A stretch of DNA of 64,000 nucleotides from Sporosarcina luteola. GTDB taxonomy: Bacteria; Bacillota; Bacilli; Bacillales_A; Planococcaceae. The stretch is from NCBI RefSeq assembly GCF_023715585.1, contig NZ_JAMBOK010000004.1:124001-188000 (forward strand), written 5' to 3'. Both the position numbers and the translations under genes were made by a program. The notes beneath the pieces are model-generated. The model worked only from the letters and a program-made list of their open reading frames with translations, was not told where the DNA came from and made no database searches. Below are positions 1-8,702 of the stretch, one piece after another; position 1 is the first letter of the stretch, and each line of letters begins with the position of its first letter.

Positions 1-63
1 GAGGCTTTTAACAAAGAAGTGCCAATTAGCTCGAGAGATATAGAAAGCGCTAAATATAGATAG
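1..63 (+). CDS. possible 3' end of an upstream gene
   Basis: Reading frame 1 is open from the first base and stops with TAG at 61-63, giving a 20-residue tail that ends in SAKYR. It is too short to identify, and it could be chance. Nothing convincing follows until the permease that starts at 285. Confidence 0.25.
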   Translation, partial: EAFNKEVPISSRDIESAKYR

Positions 64-284
64 GACATCGGTAAATTTCCTCCTAAAGCATGTGAGAGTG
101 TAGCCATTACTAATAATCCCATTGTACCGTCCATACATTTTTAATCAAATGCTTGGGCCCTGGAATCTTAATTGTGATAAATAACAGATTACTTCATCTA
201 TTCCCGGCATGTAAGTGATATACTTCTTATATAAAACTTGAAAAATTTTACTAATGAGACGTCTGACCGAAGGAGACTACCATT

Positions 285-1145
285 ATGAACAAGTGGCTAT
301 TTGCATTTTTAGTCGTATTGACAACATCTTTAATGGGGTCTGCTTTCACGATTGGAAAGATTGGACTTTCATACGCTACACCGATCATGTTGGTCGCACT
401 GCGTTTTCTACTCGCTGGGAGCCTTATGGCGATTATTGTAAAGTGTTTAAGAATCCCATATCCGAAGCGTGCTTCGGATTGGCTGAAAATAGCATTGATT
501 GGATTTTTTCAAACGGCAGCTGTCATGGGATGCATCTTTGTCAGTTTGCGCACCATAACAGCGGGGCAATCATCTATATTAACATTTACGAATCCACTAC
601 TGGTTGTCCTATTTGGAACCCTTTTCATGAAAATGTCGTATAGTTTGCGACAATGGTTTGGCGTTATATTGGGTTTTATTGGCGTTCTGATCACGCTTGG
701 TGCACAGGTAGACTTGCGAATTGGAACACTTTATGGTTTTCTATCAGCCATTTCATGGGCTATCGGCACTCTATTAATTAAAAAGTGGGGCACACAAATA
801 AATACCTGGGTACTAACGGCGTATCAAATGCTGTTCGGAGGTCTTATTTTGTTCGTTGGCAGTTTTCTATTAGAAGACCCTTCGTTTCAAATTACCCCAG
901 TATCGGTTGCCATTTTAGTATGGCTGGCTATAATGGCTTCCATTGTACAATTTGCAGTTTGGTTTTACCTTCTACAGAAAGGCGACCCGGGAAAGACAAG
1001 TGCATTTTTATTTTTAGCTCCATTTTTCGGAGTTCTTACGGGCTGGTTGTTATTGGACGAAATGATTTCTTGGAACGTAATTTTGGGCGGGGGTTGTATA
1101 TTTATTGGCATCTTCCTTGTGAATTGGATGGCTAAGGTAAGGTAG
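285..1145 (+). CDS. EamA/DMT-family permease
   Basis: The 286-residue protein is almost entirely hydrophobic, with about ten membrane segments arranged as two EamA repeats (roughly residues 5-135 and 145-280). This is the usual size and layout of the drug/metabolite transporter superfamily. Members export or import small metabolites at the cytoplasmic membrane, and the substrate cannot be read from sequence. The start at 285 follows an AAGGAG ribosome-binding site about nine bases upstream. No clear terminator separates it from the next small membrane gene 70 bases downstream, so the two could be co-transcribed. Confidence 0.85.
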   Translation: MNKWLFAFLVVLTTSLMGSAFTIGKIGLSYATPIMLVALRFLLAGSLMAIIVKCLRIPYPKRASDWLKIALIGFFQTAAVMGCIFVSLRTITAGQSSILTFTNPLLVVLFGTLFMKMSYSLRQWFGVILGFIGVLITLGAQVDLRIGTLYGFLSAISWAIGTLLIKKWGTQINTWVLTAYQMLFGGLILFVGSFLLEDPSFQITPVSVAILVWLAIMASIVQFAVWFYLLQKGDPGKTSAFLFLAPFFGVLTGWLLLDEMISWNVILGGGCIFIGIFLVNWMAKVR

Positions 1146-1217
1146 AGATTGCAAATGGAAATTGTCTATTCAAAGGGTTAATTTGCCCTAAAAGTAATAA
1201 GAGAGGATTTGTAGAAT

Positions 1218-1520
1218 ATGAAAGTAAGTATACATAATGCTTTACTGATTTCCGGTATAGTTATCGGACTCTTATTTGCAACGGTTTTAGGTATCTATGC
1301 TCAAGACTTTTCTTACTACTTGAATGACCATTACCCGACAGTTGAATTAACAACCGCAATAACAATCTTTACTTTTCTTAGTATTGGATTGTACGTGCTA
1401 ATTCCACTGCTATTATTGATTTTCAAAAAACTTAATCCAATTTACCTTATTGCGTGTGTCCTACTAGGTCTGCCGATTTCACTGTGGTCATTTTTTGTCT
1501 GGGCGATGTGGATGGGATGA
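1218..1520 (+). CDS. small hypothetical membrane protein (3 TM)
   Basis: The 100-residue protein has three hydrophobic segments (about residues 8-28, 45-68 and 74-98), and I do not recognise a family. The start at 1218 is preceded by GAGAGGA at a normal distance. It lies between the DMT permease and a phosphotransferase-like gene. The 188 bases after it contain a good ribosome-binding site (GGGAGG, about 1540) followed by only a 13-codon frame starting at 1556. That looks like a decayed gene start rather than a functional gene. Confidence 0.6.
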   Translation: MKVSIHNALLISGIVIGLLFATVLGIYAQDFSYYLNDHYPTVELTTAITIFTFLSIGLYVLIPLLLLIFKKLNPIYLIACVLLGLPISLWSFFVWAMWMG

Positions 1521-1708
1521 ATATACATCGGTTAGGAAAGGGAGGCAGTCCAACATGACGCTAAACGATAAGGTAATAGAGAACGCTAATCCCTGAATAG
1601 CAGAGACAAGTCGGTGTTCTATTTTCGAAGATGTATGCAGGCAAATGGATTTGGCGAAAACTGCATTCAGTGCTGATTGTTTTTGATTAATGAAGAAGGA
1701 GGGGTTGA

Positions 1709-2569
1709 ATGTTAAATCGAGTCATTCAGCAATTCAAATTGAATGTGTTATCAATTAATGAAGTTGAAGATTCCCATAGTTCAACAGTTTATAAATGCAA
1801 CTTGGATAATGGGGAAGTTGTATTTGTGAAAATACCTTACACAATATTGAAATGTCAACGGGAGTTGGAAGCCTATGAAATCTTAAAAGATAGAGTTTCC
1901 ATTCCTGAAATGTTGGATTATTGGTCTGGTGATGAAGAGTGTCCCGGTGCGTTCTTATTATCTGAATTAAGGGGGCACCCCCTTACAAATAAAGATCTAC
2001 CTACAGTAGCATTTCAGGTTGGGGTCCTTCATGCCTCTATGCATCAAATCCAGCCGCCGACTACCTTACAATTAACTGGAATAAAAAATGAATTTCCGAA
2101 GTGGTCTGATTTTGTGAAACGCCAATTTTATAGTTTTGCTGAGGATGTAAAGGAAGTCCTGGATGAAAGTTTATACAGACAGGCCATTGAAAAGTTTGAA
2201 AGGATGAAAAACCAACTCCCACCCTCGGATGGTCCTAGCTTTATACATATGGATTTTCGTCCAGCCAATATTATTGTTGATGAAGGTAAGGTGTCAGGTC
2301 TGATCGACTTTGAAAGTGTACGATTTGGTTCAACAGAAATCGATTTCACCAAACTGTACCGTGATTTTTTAAGCTTTGATACTAGCCTGTATCGGTCTTA
2401 TCAGGAAGGCTATAACACCATAAGACCAATAATTGATTTAGAGGTTGTGTTGCCTTTTTATCAATTTACTGATGCTTTTAATAGTATTGGCTGGTGTAAA
2501 CGCCGTGGGATTGAAAAGAACGCTTCATTTTTGAAGGAAAATCTTTCAATCCTAAAAAAGTACCTATGA
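1709..2569 (+). CDS. aminoglycoside phosphotransferase (APH)-like kinase
   Basis: The 286-residue protein has the kinase-like APH fold signature. A catalytic loop HMDFRPANI lies at about 180-188, with the catalytic Asp followed by a downstream Asn. A metal-binding IDFE lies at 199-202, and a candidate ATP-contacting Lys is in VFVKIP near residue 41. The family phosphorylates small molecules such as aminoglycosides, homoserine, choline or methylthioribose, so resistance cannot be assumed. The ATG follows GGAGGGG closely. The gene is alone between noncoding stretches and is followed 100 bases later by a Nudix gene on the same strand. Confidence 0.75.
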   Translation: MLNRVIQQFKLNVLSINEVEDSHSSTVYKCNLDNGEVVFVKIPYTILKCQRELEAYEILKDRVSIPEMLDYWSGDEECPGAFLLSELRGHPLTNKDLPTVAFQVGVLHASMHQIQPPTTLQLTGIKNEFPKWSDFVKRQFYSFAEDVKEVLDESLYRQAIEKFERMKNQLPPSDGPSFIHMDFRPANIIVDEGKVSGLIDFESVRFGSTEIDFTKLYRDFLSFDTSLYRSYQEGYNTIRPIIDLEVVLPFYQFTDAFNSIGWCKRRGIEKNASFLKENLSILKKYL

Positions 2570-2673
2570 TGGATGGTTGAAAAGATTCTTATGGCGAAAG
2601 GTAAAGGGGAAGTATCTGCAGAAAAAAGTGAGTATGCTATTCAATCAGGGTACTTGGCAGGGGGGATAGGAGA

Positions 2674-3078
2674 ATGAAAAGCTGGTCAGGTTCAGCAGGT
2701 ATTTGTATAAATGAACAAATGGAAATATTAATGGTCAAAAGCTATGAGTCAGAGGGATGGGCAGTACCATCCGGTGGTATTGAGGAAGGTGAAAGCCCTG
2801 AGGAATGTTGCGTTAGAGAGGTTAAAGAAGAAACGGGATATGATGTGAAAGTCATTGAACGTTTAAAAGTGAAAGAAACGACCATTCATGATATTCAGGT
2901 GAAAACATATTATTTCAGGGTTGAAAAGATCGGTGAAAGCAGCGGAATAAATGACCCTGATGAAATTATTGCCGAAGCCGATTGGAAGTCTGTATCTGAA
3001 TTAATAACGATCAGCCACGCTTATCCTGAGGATTTAGGATTAATACTGGAGCAACTTAAACAGCAAGAGCAAAATTGA
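2674..3078 (+). CDS. Nudix hydrolase
   Basis: The 134-residue protein carries a complete Nudix box at residues 34-56. The pattern is Gly, five residues, Glu, seven residues, then REVKEETGY, with all catalytic glutamates present. Nudix enzymes cleave nucleoside diphosphate-linked substrates using Mg2+ or Mn2+, and the substrate here is unknown. The start is preceded by GGGGGGATAGGAG. A short in-frame 28-codon run ends in TGA overlapping this ATG, which may be a remnant or chance. A second, unrelated Nudix gene lies at the far right of the window. Confidence 0.85.
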   Translation: MKSWSGSAGICINEQMEILMVKSYESEGWAVPSGGIEEGESPEECCVREVKEETGYDVKVIERLKVKETTIHDIQVKTYYFRVEKIGESSGINDPDEIIAEADWKSVSELITISHAYPEDLGLILEQLKQQEQN

Positions 3079-3194
3079 CGTTAGCAGAATAGCGTATCGG
3101 ACAGGAAGAACATCAAAAGAAAACTGATAGCTCTCTGCTGCTGATACGCAATTTATGAAATTGGTTATTCCGTTTGGATAAGGTGGTAATTAAG

Positions 3195-3443
3195 ATGGAT
3201 GTTTTTATACCAATCGGCTTAGGATTTATTGTGAATTTATTAGTTTTTATTGTTTCTAAGAGTCTAAAACAAACTAATGACAGATCAATACTAATTTGCC
3301 TGTTTGCTTTTCTAGGAGTTCTTCTAATATCCTTAATTATCGGTTCTTGGTTAGGGATAGGTCTAGGAGTAATCAGTTTAGGTATGCTGATCTTCGTTAT
3401 ATTAATTGTGTTATTTATTAAAGTTGATTTCACTGGAAATTAA
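3195..3443 (+). CDS. small hypothetical membrane protein
   Basis: The 82-residue protein contains about three hydrophobic segments with short polar loops, and no family is recognised. I chose ATG 3195 rather than the upstream in-frame TTG at 3174. AAGGTGG at 3180-3186 is correctly spaced for 3195 and would lie inside the longer reading frame. It is a stand-alone gene in the accessory stretch, and the roughly 110 bases after it show no gene. Confidence 0.5.
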   Translation: MDVFIPIGLGFIVNLLVFIVSKSLKQTNDRSILICLFAFLGVLLISLIIGSWLGIGLGVISLGMLIFVILIVLFIKVDFTGN

Positions 3444-3553
3444 TACGTGATATTCAACTGAGGAGTACTTAAAGATGGTTTAACTTCTTAGACGGGAACT
3501 AGAAGCTGAATACAGGATTCTGCAAAATATTAGGAACATAGGAGGTATGAAAT

Positions 3554-3991
3554 TTGAAGATCAGAAAAATAGATCATGTGGGTGTGATTGTAAATGATCT
3601 CTCTGCAGCTAAAGAATTTTTCCGTGAGCTTGGACTTGAGGTCAAAGGGGAATGGGAACTCGAAGGAGAGTTGATGGGATACGCAGTTGACCTTACTGGC
3701 GCTAAGGTAGCGTGTGTAGGATTGGGAACGCCAGACGGTCAGACATGGATAGAGCTGATCAAATTTCATTCACCGCCAGATGAAACGGATGTTCAGCAAA
3801 ATTTTGCAAATACACTCGGTATCCGACATATTGCATTTTCTGTTGAAAATATTGAAGAGGTTGTTGCCAAATTGAAAAAAAGGGGTACGAAAATCTTTAG
3901 TGAGATACAGCAATATGAAGAAAGTTTTAAATTATGCTATGTTCGTGGTCCAGAGGGAATCATTTTGGAGTTGGCTGAGGAAATCAAATAA
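3554..3991 (+). CDS. VOC-superfamily protein (glyoxalase / methylmalonyl-CoA epimerase-like)
   Basis: The 145-residue protein has the paired beta-alpha-beta-beta-beta modules of the vicinal oxygen chelate fold. It begins IDHVGVIV, with a second metal-site region IRHIAFSV mid-protein and a C-terminal ILELAEE that supplies the typical Glu. The layout resembles methylmalonyl-CoA epimerase and glyoxalase I, but no partner mutase is nearby, so the substrate is open. The start is TTG, chosen because GGAGG at 3541-3545 sits eight bases upstream. Neighbours are unrelated single genes. Confidence 0.75.
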   Translation: MKIRKIDHVGVIVNDLSAAKEFFRELGLEVKGEWELEGELMGYAVDLTGAKVACVGLGTPDGQTWIELIKFHSPPDETDVQQNFANTLGIRHIAFSVENIEEVVAKLKKRGTKIFSEIQQYEESFKLCYVRGPEGIILELAEEIK

Positions 3992-4042
3992 GTATTGTTA
4001 ACTAAATGTTAATACGATTTTGCTTATGAAGGGGGTAGATAC

Positions 4043-4510
4043 ATGTTACTGATCATTATCTTCTATAGTATAATTGTACCGACCTGTGTCTTGCTGCATG
4101 AGATAGGACATGGACTCGGTGCTGTTTTTGCTTCTAATAACCACGTGCATATTTATCTCGGATCGAAGAGTGATAAGAATAAAGAGATCTTCAGATTAGG
4201 TCGGCTGCACTTTCATATTATTTGGTCCTATATAGGTTTTGCCTATTGGGAAGGAGAGTTAAGTAAACGACAGAGAGCGATTGCACTAATTGGTGGACCT
4301 TTAATGTCGTTATTACTAGCTCTTTTATTTGGACTTCTGACGCTGCTTGGTCCTCGAGGTGATATGCAAACATTTTTTTGGTGGATAACGCTGGTAAACT
4401 TCTTTCAGTTTGCTGTCACAATAATCCCTATGAAATACCCTCGTTGGATGTGGGGATATAGTGGTGATCCATCTGATGGCTTACAGTTGTTACGACTGTT
4501 GAAAAATTAA
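4043..4510 (+). CDS. M50-like membrane metalloprotease-type protein
   Basis: The 155-residue membrane protein has HEIGH at residues 19-23, inside the first hydrophobic segment. This is the zinc-binding HExxH of site-2-type (M50) proteases. A DG pair near residues 145-146 sits where M50 enzymes place their third metal ligand. It is shorter than most M50 proteases and lacks a PDZ domain. It could be a minimal intramembrane protease or an inactive relative. The start has GGGGG upstream. The stop is 13 bases before the GNAT gene, so the two are probably co-transcribed. Confidence 0.6.
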   Translation: MLLIIIFYSIIVPTCVLLHEIGHGLGAVFASNNHVHIYLGSKSDKNKEIFRLGRLHFHIIWSYIGFAYWEGELSKRQRAIALIGGPLMSLLLALLFGLLTLLGPRGDMQTFFWWITLVNFFQFAVTIIPMKYPRWMWGYSGDPSDGLQLLRLLKN

Positions 4511-4523
4511 AAGGGAGATTCCA

Positions 4524-4961
4524 ATGGACACATTAACGATTAAAGAACTCCATTCCACAAAGGAAATTCTTGAAGTCTTCCCGGTAATGAAGCAACTACG
4601 TACTCATCTTGACGAAAAAGCCTATCTCGATTTGGTATCGGAGGCCATGGACAAGGACATGTATCGTTTATTTGCCTTATATGTTCAAGGAGAGATCGTT
4701 GCGGCAACTGGGTTTAAACCGATGATCACCCTTTACTATGGGCGTTTTGTTTGGGTTTGTGATTTGGTTACTGATAAAAACAAGCGTTCACATGGATATG
4801 GAGAAAAACTTCTTTTATATGTTCATGAGTGGGCTAAAGAAAATGGCTATGAAAGTGTCGCCTTGTCCTCAGGGTTACAGAGAACCGATGCACATCGGTT
4901 TTATGAAGAAAAAATGGACTATGACAAAGTGAGCTTTGTATTTAAGAAAGAATTATGTTAG
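4524..4961 (+). CDS. GNAT-family N-acetyltransferase
   Basis: The 145-residue protein matches the GNAT fold. The acetyl-CoA-binding segment includes [20 protein letters not shown], the RxxGxG/A-type loop, followed by an acidic-aromatic C-terminal pattern ([10 protein letters not shown]) typical of the family. Acceptors range from amino acids to ribosomal proteins and antibiotics, and the target is unknown. It starts 13 bases after the M50-like gene with AAGGGAG. It converges on the ferritin-like gene across a shared hairpin terminator. Confidence 0.8.
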   Translation: MDTLTIKELHSTKEILEVFPVMKQLRTHLDEKAYLDLVSEAMDKDMYRLFALYVQGEIVAATGFKPMITLYYGRFVWVCDLVTDKNKRSHGYGEKLLLYVHEWAKENGYESVALSSGLQRTDAHRFYEEKMDYDKVSFVFKKELC

Positions 4962-4995
4962 TAAGTGATTAATTGGAGACTAGGACAAAAAAATG

Positions 4996-5033
4996 AAGTA
5001 GCAAAAGCCGACGGAAAGATCGGCTAACTACTT
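4996..5033. terminator. bidirectional rho-independent terminator
   Basis: An inverted repeat pairs AAGTAG with CTACTT around an inner AGCCGA/TCGGCT stem. A run of A on the left gives a U-tract for the minus-strand ferritin-like gene. It separates the converging GNAT and ferritin-like genes. Confidence 0.75.
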
Positions 5034-5038
5034 CTAGG

Positions 5039-5461
5039 TTATTGATTCACGAAATGTAAATACCAAACGGCATGATTTTGTTCGTCGGCTGAGGCACGTG
5101 TAAAAACATCTCTAACGACAGGATTATCGGTATTTCTCGCGATACGGTGATAGAAGTCAACGGCTTCCTGCTCATCAATGAATGAGGCGAGTACTCCACT
5201 TCGATAATCGGCAGGACATTCTTTTGTCATTTTAGGAGAAGGTTGATTTCCTGTTAAAGAAATATAAAGATACCAAAACGTTTCGTAGTGTCTGATTTCG
5301 TCATTTCTGATTTCAAGAATGCGTTTTTTTATTTCGTCGTTTTCGGCCTGGTTTGCTAATAGCTCATAGCATGCGATTGCAGTATATTCACCATCTATCG
5401 CTCTCAAAATATCATTTAGTGTTTCTGTACTCGTAGAAGTCTCTATGGAATTTTGATTCAC
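5039..5461 (-). CDS. ferritin-like / rubrerythrin-type protein
   Basis: The 140-residue, mostly helical protein has two copies of the diiron helix pattern: a Glu near residue 25, and DEIRHYE around 54-60 (ExxH), then EQEAVDFYHRIA and ASADEQNHAVWY (ExxH) in the second half. This suits a four-helix bundle that binds two iron atoms, as in rubrerythrins and related peroxide-scavenging or iron-handling proteins. There is no rubredoxin domain. The ribosome-binding site (GGAGGTG on the minus strand) lies just upstream. It is monocistronic. Confidence 0.75.
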   Translation of the reverse strand: MNQNSIETSTSTETLNDILRAIDGEYTAIACYELLANQAENDEIKKRILEIRNDEIRHYETFWYLYISLTGNQPSPKMTKECPADYRSGVLASFIDEQEAVDFYHRIARNTDNPVVRDVFTRASADEQNHAVWYLHFVNQ

Positions 5462-5677
5462 TCTTTTTTCACCTCCAGTCTTAATGTATGAGTAAACCTA
5501 ATTATATGGAACATGTCTTATAAAAAGGGTCTTACTTGCACTTATATTCGGACTGCTGACGCTGTTGGCTGCTCGAATGTTGAAAAACCAACAGTATCAG
5601 CCCGTCTAGTTGGAAAAGGATAAACTGCTTTAACAACATTTCCGTATAAGCATCTTCAACGTCTAAAAAAATAACAC

Positions 5678-5706
5678 TTGTAAAATGCCTTAAAAACGAA
5701 TAATAT
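5678..5706 (+). promoter_or_regulatory. sigma-A-type promoter for the purine permease
   Basis: TTGTAA, a 17-base spacer and TAATAT. Transcription would start near 5713, which favours the GTG start at 5751 over the upstream TTG at 5724. No purine-riboswitch pairing pattern is visible in the leader. Confidence 0.55.
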
Positions 5707-5750
5707 ATGTAAGGAGTAAAATATTGTTCGTGTTTTGGAGGAGTTTTTTC

Positions 5751-7049
5751 GTGTTTAAATTACAAGAAAACAATACAACTGTAAAAACGGAAGTGCTAGC
5801 AGGGTTCACAACCTTTTTTACAATGGTATATATCGTGATCGTCAATCCGATCATTTTGAAAGATGCAGGCGTGCCGTTCGATCAAGTATTCACGGCTACG
5901 ATTATTGCGACAGTTATCGGAACGTTATGGATGGCGCTTGCAGCGAATTATCCGATTGCGATAGCACCGGGGATGGGTATGAATGCGTATTTTGCCTATT
6001 CGGTCGTCGGAACAAATGGAATTACGTATGAAACAGCTTTCGCAGCAGTTTTCGTTGCGGGCCTCATTTTTGTTATTTTGTCGCTGACATCTTTCCGTAA
6101 AGTGTTAATTGAAGCGATTCCTGATAACCTGAAGCATGGGATTACGGCGGGGATTGGCTTGTTTATCGCCTTTATCGGGATGAGACAAGCGGGTATGATC
6201 GTATCGCATCCGTCCAATCTCGTTGCGCTAGGGGATCTTCATTCACCGAAAGTGCTGTTTGCCTTGCTTGGTCTTACTGTCATGCTAATTCTCATGGCGT
6301 TGAAAGTGCATGGAGCATTGTTCTTCGGAATGATCATTACGGCAGTTGTCGCCTTTTTCACAGGGCATCTTTCCTTTGACCATGGTTTCGTTCAAATGCC
6401 GTCGCTTCCGGAAGGAATCATTGTCTCCAATCCGTTCACTGCCTTAACGGATGTATGGCAGCATATGCTTTTCCCAGTCGTCTTTTCGTTCCTTATGGTG
6501 ACGATTTTTGATACGACAGGAACGATGATCGGGGTTGCACAGCAAGCGGGATTAATGAAGGATAATAAAATGCCCCGTGCACGCCAAGCATTACTCGCAG
6601 ACTCCGTAGCAGCTACAGCAGGATCGATGTTCGGAACAACACCGACAAGTGCTTATATTGAATCATCTGCAGGTGTAGCAGCAGGGGGGCGGACTGGGTT
6701 GACGACGGTGACTGTTGCGATTCTGTTCATCGTTGCAGCATTTTTCGGGCCGCTAGTCAGTGCGGTTTCCGGCTTGTCTTCCATTACAGCACCAGCATTA
6801 ATTATTGTAGGAAGCTTAATGATGGGAGCAATATCTAAAATCAACTGGGATGAGATTGATGAAGCTTTCCCGGCTTTCCTTATCATCTTAAGCATGCCGC
6901 TCACGTCGAGCATTGCAACAGGGATTGCGTTGGGCTTCATTTCTTATCCAATCTTAAAAGTTGTGATGGGGAAATGGCGTGCTGTCCATCCACTCGTGTA
7001 TGTGTTCGCGATTCTGTTCTTTTATCAATTGGCATTTCTGCCGCATTAA
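5751..7049 (+). CDS. pbuG: adenine/guanine/hypoxanthine permease (AzgA/PbuG-type)
   Basis: The 432-residue membrane protein with about 12-14 segments has hallmarks of the AzgA branch of nucleobase-cation symporters. It opens with VKTEVLAGFTTF, contains NPIIL and an IAPGMGMNAYFAY loop, and has a late GTTPTSAYIESSAG motif. The family imports adenine, guanine or hypoxanthine with protons for salvage. I chose GTG 5751 because GGAGGAG lies seven bases upstream and the N-terminus then matches the family. An upstream in-frame TTG at 5724 would add nine residues. The gene has its own promoter and terminator. Confidence 0.9.
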   Translation: MFKLQENNTTVKTEVLAGFTTFFTMVYIVIVNPIILKDAGVPFDQVFTATIIATVIGTLWMALAANYPIAIAPGMGMNAYFAYSVVGTNGITYETAFAAVFVAGLIFVILSLTSFRKVLIEAIPDNLKHGITAGIGLFIAFIGMRQAGMIVSHPSNLVALGDLHSPKVLFALLGLTVMLILMALKVHGALFFGMIITAVVAFFTGHLSFDHGFVQMPSLPEGIIVSNPFTALTDVWQHMLFPVVFSFLMVTIFDTTGTMIGVAQQAGLMKDNKMPRARQALLADSVAATAGSMFGTTPTSAYIESSAGVAAGGRTGLTTVTVAILFIVAAFFGPLVSAVSGLSSITAPALIIVGSLMMGAISKINWDEIDEAFPAFLIILSMPLTSSIATGIALGFISYPILKVVMGKWRAVHPLVYVFAILFFYQLAFLPH

Positions 7050-7058
7050 ACGTAGTAA

Positions 7059-7094
7059 AAGAACAACTCCCAATTTGGGTAGTTGTTCTTTTTT
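7059..7094 (+). terminator. rho-independent terminator after the permease
   Basis: AAGAACAACTCCC pairs with GGGTAGTTGTTCTT, with one bulge, followed by a T-run. Confidence 0.85.
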
Positions 7095-7208
7095 GTTATT
7101 CATGAACAAGAAGGTATACTAATAAGCTCTTTTTACATAGATTAATTTTAGATTGATCGAATATAATCGAATAATTTTACTAAATAGCGATTAATTGGGG
7201 TGTGAAAT

Positions 7209-8627
7209 ATGGGCGCTATTAATGGTAAAGACTTCATAAACCGATTAAATCGGCTAAATAACGAAATCTGGTACGACGGTGAAAAATTTGAGGGACTGCT
7301 CTCTGAACATCCAGCCTTTAAGGGACTCATTCATTCAAAAGCGGCTCTTTATGATTTACAGCATGACCCAAAAATCAAAGACGAGATGACATTTATTTCC
7401 CCCTTAACTGGAGAAGCTATTGGCCTATCCTATTTGCAGCCAAAAACGAAGGAGGACTTAATTAGAAGGAGAAAGATGTCTGAACATTGGGCTAGATATT
7501 CAGGAGGGGTCATGGGGAGAAGCCCGGATTATTTGAATACAGTATTGATGAGCTTTGCTTCCTCAGCGCCATATTTGAAAAACAAGGAAAATTGCTTTCC
7601 GGATAATTTACAAACATTTTATGAATTTGCCAGGGAAAACGACCTTTCGTTTACACATACCTTTATTTCTCCTCAAGTGAATCGTTCTCAAATCTACATG
7701 GAAAATAGCGACGAACCAATCGCCGCAAGAGTAGTGGCTGAAAATGAAGAAGGAATCATCATTAAAGGTGCCCGTCTTCTAGCCACACAAGGTGGTTTAA
7801 CAGATGAAGTTCTAGTGTTTAGCGTTGGAAAATTTCTATTTAACGAAAAAGAAGCTTTTGCTTTTTCAATTCCTTCTAATACAAAAGGAGTAAAGTTTAT
7901 TTGTAGGGATACATTCATCGGAGGTCAATCCTCTTTTGATCATCCATTAAGTTCACGGTTCGACGAAATAGATTCCATTATTGTTTTTGAAAATGTATTA
8001 GTGCCTTGGGATCGGGTATTTTATTACAATAACGGGGAGGTGGCCGATTTTGCTAAGCACCAAGTATTGACGAGACAAATTGTGAAAACAGAGTTCGTCT
8101 TAGGAATTGCTGAGCTTCTCATCGAAACAATTAATATTAGTGGATATCAACATATTCAAGAAAAGATGTCAGAAATCATTATTGGGCTAGAAACGATGAA
8201 AGCCTTACTGGAGAAATCGGAAAATAATGCGAAAGTAGATGAATGGGGTTATATGAGGCCAGAAATCTTCCCGCTTCAAGTTGCTGGCAACATCTTTCCT
8301 AAAATCTACCCTCGCTTTAGTGAAATTGTTCAGCTAATAAGAGCTAGTGGAATGATTACATTGCCAACCGAAAAAGCATTTCATTCAACTAGTAGAAATG
8401 ACTTGGATTCTTATCTTAAAGGTGCAACGAAGACAGCAGAGGAACGAGTAAAGATATTTCGTTTAGCTTGGGATCTAACAATGAGTTCATTTGGAACAAG
8501 ACAAACCCAATATGAGCGATATTTTTTTGGCGATCCAATTCGATTAGCAAGCGACTTATATAAGAAGTATCCCAAAAATGAATATGCAAAGGTAGTTAGT
8601 AATTTCTTGAATCTTACTAGAGAATGA
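7209..8627 (+). CDS. HpaB-family flavin-dependent monooxygenase
   Basis: The 472-residue protein resembles the large (oxygenase) component of 4-hydroxyphenylacetate 3-monooxygenase. It has the N-terminal HpaB segment (WYDGEKF, GLSYLQPKTKEDLIRRR), an acyl-CoA-dehydrogenase-like middle with THTFISPQVNR, and a C-terminal helical domain. These enzymes hydroxylate phenols using FADH2 supplied by a separate reductase (HpaC). No reductase or ring-cleavage gene is nearby, so the substrate is uncertain. B. subtilis YoaI is a comparable lone homologue. It has its own ribosome-binding site (GGGGTGTG) and a strong terminator. Confidence 0.8.
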   Translation: MGAINGKDFINRLNRLNNEIWYDGEKFEGLLSEHPAFKGLIHSKAALYDLQHDPKIKDEMTFISPLTGEAIGLSYLQPKTKEDLIRRRKMSEHWARYSGGVMGRSPDYLNTVLMSFASSAPYLKNKENCFPDNLQTFYEFARENDLSFTHTFISPQVNRSQIYMENSDEPIAARVVAENEEGIIIKGARLLATQGGLTDEVLVFSVGKFLFNEKEAFAFSIPSNTKGVKFICRDTFIGGQSSFDHPLSSRFDEIDSIIVFENVLVPWDRVFYYNNGEVADFAKHQVLTRQIVKTEFVLGIAELLIETINISGYQHIQEKMSEIIIGLETMKALLEKSENNAKVDEWGYMRPEIFPLQVAGNIFPKIYPRFSEIVQLIRASGMITLPTEKAFHSTSRNDLDSYLKGATKTAEERVKIFRLAWDLTMSSFGTRQTQYERYFFGDPIRLASDLYKKYPKNEYAKVVSNFLNLTRE

Positions 8628-8631
8628 GCGT

Positions 8632-8675
8632 AAAACTAGCACAGACCATGTGAATGGTTTGTGCTAGTTTTATTT
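8632..8675. terminator. bidirectional rho-independent terminator
   Basis: AAAACTAGCACAGACCAT pairs with ATGGTTTGTGCTAGTTTT across a four-base loop, with T-rich sequence on the right and A-rich on the left. It can serve the HpaB-like gene (+) and the NRAMP-like gene (-). Confidence 0.85.
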
Positions 8676-8702
8676 TCTCCTTATTTGCACTGACAGTAAC
8701 AT

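Noticed and set aside
1556-1597. 13-codon frame behind a good ribosome-binding site
   Set aside because: Too short to support as a gene; probably a remnant.
5462-5750. Purine riboswitch before the purine permease
   Set aside because: The paired stems and conserved loop sequences of the purine aptamer are not visible, and the mapped promoter leaves too short a leader.
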